DNA of 64,000 nucleotides from Limnomonas spitsbergensis (lineage: Eukaryota > Chlorophyta > Chlorophyceae > Chlamydomonadales): positions 1,088,001-1,152,000 of the forward strand of contig JAYJMM010000104.1 in NCBI GenBank assembly GCA_037349105.1. Reading direction: 5' to 3'. The stretch's first letter is position 1, and every line of letters starts with the position of its first letter. Shown in pieces: positions 46,201-52,895 of this stretch. A model generated the notes under the pieces. That model saw nothing but the letters and a program-made list of their open reading frames with translations. It had not been told where the DNA came from and did not search any database. The translations under genes and the position numbers were made by a program.

Positions 46201-49073
46201 GCCTGCTGCTGCAAACAATGGCTTTTGTAGCTCTCAATAAGGTGGGCCGAGGGAGGGACTTGCTGACGTCCCCTTTCAGCCTGCTGCTGCAAACAATGGC
46301 TTTTGTAGCTCTCAATAAGGTGGGCCGAGGGAGGGACTTGCTGACGTCCCCTTTCAGCCTGCTGCTGCAAACAATGGCTTTTGTAGCTCTCAATAAGGTG
46401 GGCTGAGGGAGGGACTTGCTGACGTCCCCTTTCAGCCTGCTGCTGCAAACAATGGCGTTTGTAGCTCTCAATAAGGTGGGCCGAGGTAGGGACTCCAGTT
46501 CACAATGGATCGCATCGGGAAATATTTCCTGGGTGCTTCAGCTTAGTACTGCTGGTGCTGACGTCCCCTTTCAGCCCGGGCCTGCCCCCGCAAACAATGG
46601 CTTTCGTATCTATCAACAAGGTTGGCAGTGGGAGGGGCTTCAAGGAAGGAAAGGAAGAAGCTACACCCTGTGGGGGGCTTCGATTCTTGATGGAAACACG
46701 AGCCTGGAGTGTCGGCTTGGTACCGCTGGCACTGGCAAGGTTGATCTCATCTTTCAGCCCAGACCTCAAGGCAAACGATGGTTTTGGTAGTCTTGAGAAG
46801 CCACAATGAAGCCTTAACTGAAATCATGGTCTTACTTGTCTATTTTTTTGCTTCATTTGTCAATTTCTCATTTGAGAAACCTGGTGACGTTGTTCTCCTC
46901 GATACCTGTGTTTGTGGGCATTGTGTGAATGTGTACGGTGGGCAATGTGTGAATATGTACGTCGTGTTGTGCTGAGGCTGCCGACTCGTCTATGGTACGG
47001 TGCATAGGGTTTAACCCTTACCCTGAACCCTTTATTCTTAAACCTTCATCGTAAACTAAACAGTTCCCTCCTTTGCTGTTTCACCAACAGCCATTGTCAC
47101 CTGAGGAGTCGTGTATTGTGTCTGCCCATCGTTCTGAGTGGCTGCTTGGTCCCCCCTGCCCCCCAGTTGATCCCACATTGTTCCCAGTGTCTCTTGGTCC
47201 CCCATGCCCCCCAGTTGATCCCACATTCACCTGGTACATTTTGTTCCCCTCTTGAATAATACAATATTTGCGTTCATAATGCTCACTCCTCCCCCCCTCT
47301 CGCACCCACCTCAAGCGCATCCTCCTCTTGACGCCACTCACCTAACACACATCTCTATGTTTCTGTCCTTCCTCTTTCTTTCCTCTTTCCTTCCACTCTC
47401 CTAATCTTGAACCCAACCCACCCCCTCCTTGGTGCAACAACCTTCAGGTATGTACTGCCCAGTACTTTGTATGGTACTTCAGCTTGGTACCGCTGGTACT
47501 GCCCAGGCTCACCTCCCATTTCAGCCTGGGTCTCAAGGCTGCGCTGGGCTGCTGGGTGGTGTGCCAAGTCCACTGGCTGTTCTGGGGATACCTTCTGGAG
47601 TTCAAGGTGAGGACCATGCCTACTTATTATTTACCCATTAATTTCTCCCGGTATTTGTTTAGTCAACGTTGTTTGTTCATCGGGTCAGTAAATAGGGCCA
47701 CGATGGCGGGCATGAGAAGAGAGCTGAGACAGGGGAGGAGGCCGGGTGCAGGCAATGGGAGGTTACAGACTGCTAGGTGGAGGCAGGACGTCTTTATAGG
47801 TCGTCTTTTTGTAAACGGCCCACCTTTCTTTCTGGCGCTTGTCTTCTTTACCAGGCCAGTGTGGTCAGTAGTGAGGACAAGGGCATATCCCTTGAACGCC
47901 TGCACGCTTTTAGTCCCCAGAAAAACAGCGGGTATGAAAACCGCATTGGTGACAGTGCAGCACTGATCCATCACATCCGCTTCAACTCCCCGAGCCCCAA
48001 TCCACGCAAAGTGTTTTGGGCTGTTGCCAGTTCAAGTTGGACGCTGTGTCATTTCACCCCCCTTTTGTTAAGACACCAGGCTCAGCTGTGTTACTCTTGT
48101 AGCTCAGCTGTGTGATTTAGAATCCTGCCTGCGACTGCCTGTGGTCCTCCGCAGTGCTTATATTACAGCGAGCCTTAGATTCCCTCAGCCAGGTCACTAT
48201 GCCAACACCGCTGGGTTCAAGGGAACCAATCCTCGACAGGCCTGGGGCCGGTGTCCCAAGCCACAGGGCTTGCCGCGGGGCTTGCCGCACCAAAACGCTG
48301 CGGACGAAGGCCGTGAAGTGGCTGAAGATTGCAGCCATAGCTGCTCCACGAGGCAAACAGTTATAGGGTCCTCCAGGCAGCCCTGCTGGGACCGATGCCT
48401 AGGCGCTGCATATCGATAGGAGCATTAAAATGATTAATGCAGCAACTTGTACCCTCAGGGTGTATTGCTGCCTCTGTCGCCATCCGCCGTCTTTCGCTAG
48501 CCCATGCAATGGGCAGCGGATTCCAGGTCCACTGATCCACTCTGACCGCTGGGCCCCTTCTGTAACATACACGTCCGACATCGAATACTTCAACGGCAAA
48601 TATCGTCAACACTGGACCTCCTTCTGCCCTAAACCCTAAGCCCTTAACCCTAGATATCGTCAACACTGGACCTCCTTCCGCCCTTCTGCCTCTGTCAGGG
48701 CCTGCCGGTTCACCTGCTGCTGTGGGGGAGCAGCGTGTTGTTCCTGGCGGCCAATACGCTCCTCATGGCGCAGACCATACACGCGCTGTACGGAACCCGC
48801 GGTGGGGTCGGCCCAGCGGTGAGCCCGGGGCCAGCTGTGAAAGCAAAGCTTGGTGCGGGGGCTGCCAAGTCAGGGCCTGGCCTAGCGACGGTGCGATCCG
48901 TGGAACTAGCAGGGGCTGCAAAGTCAGGGCTTGGGGCGCCGGCCAAGAGAGGTGGCGCACATGGGCAGCAGGTGATGGACGCGATTGGAGCCGACGAGAT
49001 GAAGTCTATGTTAGGTTACCTGCAGGTGGCTAGCTGCACCAGGAGAGCGCCGTTTGAGGTGCATGTAGACTGA
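31244..49073 (+). CDS. GPI mannosyltransferase I catalytic subunit PIG-M, 10 exons
   Basis: ER membrane GT50-family enzyme adding the first mannose of the GPI anchor from dolichol-phosphate mannose. Exons: 31244-31336, 32104-32150, 34406-34514, 35843-36051, 36569-36692, 43574-43699, 44558-45027, 45567-45696, 47448-47606, 48699-49073. All introns are GT-AG and phases join without a break to 613 codons. Family marks, compared from recall: [25 protein letters not shown] with the DxD motif at residues 36-38; [46 protein letters not shown] near 246-261; [16 protein letters not shown] across exons 8-9. The start is the first ATG after an in-frame TAG, in CCCCATGGCC. The protein is longer than usual (about 420-450) because of an acidic, glycine/alanine-rich insertion in exon 7 (about residues 270-392) and a C-terminal tail of about 90 residues. 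Exon 6's acceptor (AATCAG) was chosen by phase and is the least certain. Confidence 0.9.
32159..32330. repeat. Degenerate GGGTGAAGG/TTTAGGG tract in PIG-M intron 2
   Basis: Starts eight bases past the intron 2 donor. It consists of irregular copies of AGGGTGAAGG, TATAGGGTGAAGGG and AGGGTTTAGG. The string GGGTGAAGGGTTTAGG also occurs inside many 72-bp satellite monomers, so the tract may share an origin with the satellite or with telomeric sequence. Confidence 0.7.
32850..32876. repeat. TTAT/TTA microsatellite in PIG-M intron 2
   Basis: A short AT-only run (TATTTATTTATTATTATTAT) inside intron 2, upstream of the 59-bp array. Confidence 0.7.
33024..34433 (+). repeat. 59-bp array of 24 acceptor junctions in PIG-M intron 2
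   Basis: Each unit joins a pyrimidine tract and acceptor (CTCCCCTCCCTCATGCCACT then CAG) to a copy of the first 33 bases of exon 3 (GTCTTCATCGCAAGGCGG, then TTTGATC). The acceptor G falls at 33048 and every 59 bases after that to 34405: 24 junctions, 23 steps, no indel. The last is the authentic exon 3 acceptor, followed by the diverged real edge GTTTCTCTCGCAAGGCGG. A more decayed copy (GCTTGTATCGCCACGAGGAGG) lies at about 32949, outside the regular array. Since 59 is not a multiple of 3, entry at an upstream copy shifts frame or meets the TGA in CTTTGATC, so only the last acceptor gives full-length PIG-M. Confidence 0.95.
35336..35560 (+). repeat. Two decayed copies of the exon 4 acceptor edge in intron 3
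   Basis: The authentic junction at 35843 reads CCCCCTTTGAG/CAG/CTCCTGTTCTCAGC then TGGGGACATC. Intron 3 holds CCCCCTTGATCAGCTCCTG at about 35391, followed by GTGGGACACATCCTTGC, and GAGCTCCTGTTTGCTGTTGG at about 35523. Flanking words such as TGCACTGGTG and GGAACATCC are shared between the two relics, so they look like tandem copies that have since decayed. Confidence 0.6.
37088..42912. repeat. 21-bp minisatellite filling PIG-M intron 5, about 277 copies
   Basis: Unit GGGCCAAGGGACCTGATGTA followed by T. The array takes up most of intron 5 (36693-43573). The left part (37.1-39.5 kb) keeps strict 21-bp length but has scattered CCATGGG point variants. Length variants (CCAATGGG, CAAGGGGACC, TATGGCC, CCAAGGACC) appear only right of 39.5 kb. 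The stretch about 40.07-41.37 kb reads as roughly 62 identical units, a homogenised core or recent expansion. Open frames of up to about 1980 codons on both strands are by-products of a 21-bp (7-codon) period. Confidence 0.97.
43503..43547. repeat. Telomere-like CCCTAAA tract in PIG-M intron 5
   Basis: Contains TTAAACCCAAAAC, ATAACCCTAAACCCTTACCC and TAAACC a few bases before the proposed exon 6 acceptor. It could serve as a pyrimidine-rich element, or it may be an interstitial telomere-type insertion. Confidence 0.65.
44225..44545 (+). repeat. Pyrimidine-rich tandem repeat before exon 7 of PIG-M
   Basis: Imperfect copies of TTCATTGCCTCCCCTCACC (about 17-20 bp), with longer units containing ACTTTCACTGCCTCCCCTACC. 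The repeat runs almost up to the exon 7 acceptor, where TTCATTGCC blends into CATTCAG. It amounts to an amplified polypyrimidine tract in intron 6. Plus-strand frames through it look like [10 protein letters not shown] repeats and are not considered coding. Confidence 0.9.
45187..45560. repeat. 20-bp telomere-like repeat filling PIG-M intron 7
   Basis: Degenerate copies of ATCTGGACATCTAAACCCTA run from shortly after the intron 7 donor to the exon 8 acceptor. Most units keep GGACATCT plus AACCCTAA or a one-base variant. The final unit (TGGACATATGGACCCTGG) abuts the CCAG acceptor, so repeat and splice site may have evolved together. Confidence 0.9.
45661..46497 (+). repeat. 78-bp array of exon 8 donor junctions in PIG-M intron 8
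   Basis: Each unit contains a copy of the end of exon 8 (CTGCTGCAAACAATGGCG, TTTGTAGCTCTCAATAAG), the donor GTGGGCCGAGGGAGGG, then CTTGCTGACGTCCCCTTTCA. AATAAG occurs at 45691 (authentic exon 8 end), 45769, 45847, 45925, 46002, 46080, 46158, 46236, 46314, 46392 and 46470: 11 junctions. All steps are 78 bp except one of 77 (GTGGCC for GTGGGCC near 45931). The exon 8 frame stays open through four copies, reading [20 protein letters not shown] per unit, until the one-base deletion leads to a stop at 45954. Using donors 2-4 would therefore add 26, 52 or 78 residues in frame. Confidence 0.95.
46515..46790 (+). repeat. Two decayed exon 9/exon 8 composite copies in intron 8
   Basis: At about 46536 CTTCAGCTTAGTACTGCTGG matches exon 9 (CTTCAGCTTGGTACCGCTGG). 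It is followed by CCTTTCAGCC and then an exon 8-like AACAATGGCTTTCGTATC. At about 46713 GGCTTGGTACCGCTGGCACT, then CATCTTTCAGCCCAGACCTC matches exon 9 further (CCATTTCAGCCTGGGTCTC), again followed by AAACGATGGTTTTGG. The order exon 9 then exon 8 implies tandem duplication of a segment spanning both exons. Confidence 0.7.
46998..47062. repeat. Short telomere-like tract in PIG-M intron 8
   Basis: Contains AGGGTTTAACCCTTACCC and TGAACCCTTTATTCTTAAAC, an imperfect inverted and direct mix of TTTAGGG-type motifs. Confidence 0.5.
47149..47235. repeat. 45-bp direct duplication in PIG-M intron 8
   Basis: GGTCCCCCCTGCCCCCCAGT followed by TGATCCCACATT occurs at 47149 and again at 47194 with minor changes. 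Each copy holds a CCCCCAG that could act as an acceptor, but exon 9 starts about 210 bp further on. Confidence 0.8.
48597..48690. repeat. 55-bp direct duplication before PIG-M exon 10
   Basis: ATATCGTCAACACTGGACCT followed by CCTTCTGCCC is repeated 55 bp downstream as CCTTCCGCCC. The copies are separated by TAAACCCTAAGCCCTTAACC. The second copy leads straight into the exon 10 acceptor (TCTGTCAG). Confidence 0.85.
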
Positions 49074-49650
49074 GGAATAGCTGGTCATGTATAGGTCCAC
49101 TGTTATTTCCAGGGTTTTTCAGGACCCATTTCAGCCTCTGCTCGCAATCGGTTGGTGGCTGATCGCTAGATCACTCATTGAAGCCGAGATTAAAGCATCC
49201 AAAACTCCTTCTGGTCGGTCGTTTATGATCACAATCAGCTGAGTGGAGGTCACCTGGCTTCCCCCTGAATGGGATGGCATATACGGTGCCTTCGACCACT
49301 ATAGCACACTACCAGATTAGCACGCGACATGTATGTATACATGTGTTTGTGTGGGAAATCTTTGCTTTAGGCGCAGCCCCTGAATGATCTGGATGTGGTA
49401 TTGTGATGGTATAGCTGTGCTGCTGGGTGATGGTGCAGGTGATAGTGAGAAGTTTTTGTGAAGTTTTTACAGTCCAACGGGGTATCACATGGTGTATGTT
49501 CGAGTGAGGTTTATTTGTGTGGGCCATATGATGGGACCTGCGCCAGGGAGCCCGAGCCACGTGCAACTTGCCAGGCTACGTATCAGGCAAGGTCTCGCTC
49601 CGCCGTGCAGCGTTCCCTCACTTTTCGGATGGGTTGTCAGGGTTTGCACC
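49074..49650. other. Downstream flank of PIG-M, nothing recognised
   Basis: No repeat or gene motif I can support. The PIG-M 3' UTR and polyadenylation site should lie here; no signal stood out. Confidence 0.4.
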
Positions 49651-49654
49651 TGTC

Positions 49655-49700
49655 AAGGTGGGCCCAGAGATGTGACGTCATTGGCCTGTCAAGGATGGAG
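49655..49700 (+). mobile_element. Retroelement 3'-terminal fragment, plus orientation
   Basis: GTGGGCCCAGAGATGTGACG followed by TCATTGGC matches, with a few changes, the terminal motif of the minus-strand copies (GGGCCCAGAGGTGTAATGTC). It is the only copy in this window that points the other way. Confidence 0.45.
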
Positions 49701-49851
49701 GTGTGTCAATCAGCCCAGTTACACAAAGATTCCACATCCCAGAGAAAGGAAAGAGGACGAAGGTTTCCCTTTCTTGGATTTTCTGCTTGTCCGCTATTAA
49801 TAATTTCCCTTTTGAGAGGCGTGACGGCTTTTGTAACAGCAGGAAATGTGT

Positions 49852-49912
49852 CAATGACGTTACACCTCTGGGCCCTGCTCAAAAAAGGCTCGGACGCGTG
49901 GGCGTTACAGGA
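49852..49912 (-). mobile_element. Retroelement 3'-terminal fragment
   Basis: On the minus strand it reads TTTTTTGAGCAGGGCCCAGA followed by GGTGTAACGTCATTGACA, the shared 3'-terminal motif of the family. No coding part remains, as expected of a severely 5'-truncated copy. Confidence 0.5.
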
Positions 49913-50232
49913 AATGTGTACCTGGATTACTGCATTAGTGCAAGTGACATTCCCCATGATCCTTACAAGATCCATCAGAATAATTTGGGAAGAAACACTA
50001 TCATCCTCTGCAACGATCACGTGATATTGGCTGGCAGCTTGCCCAGCAACAACTTTCCAACCTACATCCTCGTTTCTATAATCGTCAAGGCAAAGAAGAA
50101 TGGTAAGGTGCATAAAAGCAAAGCGTTCTACGCATTAAACGTGTGAGGGCCACCTGGATTAATTTTGAATGTTCTGTTCAGGTTTGAATCAGCATGATGC
50201 GACTCACATATATAAATATATAATACCAGGGT

Positions 50233-50493
50233 TTGTCACAAGGAACAAGGTTTACCGGAAGAACAACTCGAAAGGACTGGAATCTAAAAGACAGGTGGCA
50301 CAAAGTGCTTCGCTTTTACAATGCTGTGGTAGCACCGGCAGCACAGGAGGAAAGCCCATTCATGGCGGCAGCCATGGCGGCTGATATGCAACTTGCACTC
50401 AGTCAGACCACTGGAGAACGTAATGGGTGCAGTGAACTGCTAGCTGCCTTACAGGAGCTAGAGCGGAGAGAAGCCGTCCCCAAACTGCGTTAG
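50233..50493 (+). CDS. Unidentified ORF fragment, possibly Myb/SANT-like
   Basis: Plus-strand frame ending at a TAG at 50491-50493. It contains RTTRKDWNLKDRWHKVLRFY, which resembles the third helix of Myb/SANT DNA-binding domains (the LKDRW pattern), followed by an alanine-rich acidic helix ending LLAALQELERREAVPKLR. A CAG just before 50230 could be an acceptor, making this the last exon of a plus-strand gene or a remnant of a transposon-borne Myb-like gene. No first exon was found. The nominal start is not a convincing ATG. Confidence 0.25.
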   Translation: MSQGTRFTGRTTRKDWNLKDRWHKVLRFYNAVVAPAAQEESPFMAAAMAADMQLALSQTTGERNGCSELLAALQELERREAVPKLR

Positions 50494-50699
50494 GCAGCGG
50501 CTGACCTACAACTTTACCCGTCTCTAAGGTGTCAGCGCTAGTAGACGCTGCCTATGAGCGGGCGCAGATGTAGGTCGTCGGCCAGGGAGACCCTAAGGAC
50601 CCTGCCACCGAACACAGGTCTGCGGCCGCCTACCACGCCTGGTTTCAACGGCGCGCTGTGCTGGCGCATGCCAGGAGCCACACTAGCAAAAGGGCGTGC

Positions 50700-50987
50700 G
50701 CTCGTGTGTGCACTAACTTCAGGCTGTGACTCGCCACCACGTCCTCAACGAAAGCCAGAGCCTCCCACCCATGCCTGCCCTGATACAACTGCTGGAAATC
50801 CGTGGCGCCCTCCGGAGGGCCTGCCCCAACCTCTCGCCCTCAGCCTCTCCTTCACGCTAGGGCACTGCAAGCACACGTGCAGCGCATCCTCCACATGTTC
50901 GCCGTGTCCTTCAGCCCAGCACCGTTGGCAGTAGCGTGTGTTACACTGCTGATCGCAGCGCCGTCCTCCATTATCAGCTGTGCTGAC
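50700..50987 (-). pseudogene. 5'-truncated non-LTR retroelement, RT C-terminal part
   Basis: Minus-strand translation gives RYCQRCWAEGHGEHVEDALH followed by VCLQCPSVKERLRARG, a Cys/His cluster typical of the zinc-binding tail downstream of reverse transcriptase in LINE-type elements (pattern C-x2-C, ExxxHVxxxC). A frameshift follows; the next part, ATDFQQLYQGRHGWEALAF then VEDVV, lies in another frame. The same tail recurs at 60929-61207 and 62085-62140. Family assignment rests on motif shape only. Confidence 0.5.
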
Positions 50988-51327
50988 TTTGTTGAGGGCC
51001 CTGTTTGTTGTCTTTGTTTTGCCTCCTTGGGAATTGTCTCTTTCCCTTTTTTTGTCTCTATCTTGCTTTCAGGGGCGGGGACCTTCAGTCCGCCTTTCCG
51101 TTTTATGGGGGGGGGTCTTTATCCTTCATGCTCCTCCTATCTTTCCTCTAGTTCCTTTCCTTTTTCCTCCCTACGAGACAGGAAACGGGATAGCCCGCAG
51201 GCTGGAGTGGGAGGCCATGGCTTTTGTGGAACTTGTAGTACGTTAGAGTTTTTTCAAGGCTTGTCTCTTTAGGGGCAGGGGATATGATTTGCCTGACCTT
51301 TTTGTTGTTGTTCTTATTGTTTGGAAG

Positions 51328-51400
51328 GTCAATGGCATTACACCTCTGGGCCCTGCTCAACTGTCCCGTTGGAAAAGTTGTTGTTTGGAAGGTGAACTTG
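51328..51400 (-). mobile_element. Retroelement 3'-terminal fragment
   Basis: Minus strand: CCAACGGGACAGTTGAGCAG, then GGCCCAGAGGTGTAATGCCA and TTGAC. This is the shared terminal motif with only a little of the preceding 3' UTR. Confidence 0.5.
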
Positions 51401-52390
51401 CTTTCCTTTCTTTCCTCTTGTGCCTTGAATTTCCTAGCTGACTTTTGTTTGCCGACGTGGCCGAGCCTCATTTAAGCTTCATCAACCCCACCAACACCCA
51501 CCGTCACCATGCCAGCACCCATCTGGCCAGCACCGTCTTGGCCGGTGGCGGTGAGACCAGTAGTTAACTTGACTCCAGACTTTATATTGCGATACACGGT
51601 TTCATGTGTTCCAGCACTCTTGCATAGACCAGGTTGCCGTCAAAGCCTCACCAAGCTGCATGAACTGGCCTTGCTGTTTCAACCAAATAGAACATTAAGA
51701 AAATAGACAGGACAAGAAATAAATGTATGGGGCAGACGGGCAGACGCTTGAGGCTATATTATTGGGAGCAGGGGATATTGGAGCTGGTTTAACGAATCAG
51801 AATTCTGTTGTGGTGGTTGGTGGTATCAGGGAGGAGTGCGGTGCGAGTTTGCCTCGTGTCACAAAAGTCTGTGGCGAACCGGAAGTTAATTGGCGGGAGT
51901 TCGGAAATTGAGGAGCGAGCATTACAAATAAACTAGAGCAGAGAACTATATAAACCAAAGGCCCCCCTCTGGGCTTCCTATCAGCTAACAATCAGGCAGT
52001 GGAGTAGGTATGAACCCCATACAAAGAGGATTTCAACTCCAGGGGACTTGGAGCGACAGGTGTCATCGCCAATGCCACATGCTTTAAGCAGAGCGTCTAT
52101 GTCGAGCGCGCAGTGGATGGCGTATGAGAGCAAGGCTAGGCAATTGTGAGCTAAGTAACATACCCAGGCACTCTTGAGCTGTGACATCGTACGGCTACTT
52201 GACTAGGTTTTAGCCTGGTTTTAGACGTGACTGCTCACCAAACGACATCCACGAAGATTCCAGATCCCCACGGGTTTCCCAATCAATGCAACCTAACGAA
52301 AGCTTCAGCGGTAGGACGCAGCGCACTGGCCCAAGCAAGCGATGCTGCTGGAGTGATGAGGCAGTGATCCACCAGGCCATGTGCCTTGGT
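51401..52390. other. Intergenic, nothing recognised
   Basis: Several short frames on both strands, none with a motif I recognise; no tandem structure seen. Confidence 0.35.
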
Positions 52391-52394
52391 GGCA

Positions 52395-52880
52395 GTGCAG
52401 GAACACCAAGCCAGCAGGCGGCTGAACAAACCGGCTGAGAAACCGTTCCAAGCCAGCTGATAAACCGTTCCAAGACAGCAGGCAAACGCTCCACGCCAGC
52501 AGGCAAACGCTTCAAGCCACTAAGCAGCCCAGCTAAGCCAGCAAAGAAGCCTCTCCAAGCCAGCAGGCAGACGCACCATGCCAGCAATGCAGCCGCGGCA
52601 AGCCAGCAGAGAAACCGCTCAACGTCAAAAGATAATCCGCACAAAACCAGCAGAGAAGCCGCTCCAAGCCAGTAAACAGCCTCTCCAAGCCAGCAGGCAG
52701 ACGCACCAGGCCAGCAGTCCAGCCGCGCCAAGCCAGCTGAGAAACCGCTCCAAGTCAGAAGAGAATCCTCTCCAAGCCAGCAGTGCAAACGCTCCAAGCT
52801 AACAGTGCAGTGATGCCAAGCCATCCGGCAGCCAAGCCAAGCCAGCAGAGGAGCTACACCAAGCTAGCAAACTAGGCAGA
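52395..52880. repeat. Degenerate AAGCCAGCAGG minisatellite
   Basis: Irregular 24-33-bp units built from CTCCAAGCCAGCAGGCA, GAGAAACCGCTCCAAG and AGGCAGACGCACCA. A minus-strand frame across it reads as repeated LERLxxWLG-like words, which I take as a by-product. It lies just downstream of the last exon of the minus-strand B14.7-type gene. Confidence 0.85.
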
Positions 52881-52895
52881 CAGACACGTGCGCGC

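Noticed and set aside
52210..52824. Minus-strand 204-codon frame with repeated LERLxxWLG words
   Set aside because: It mirrors the degenerate AAGCCAGCAGG minisatellite; there is no conserved domain.
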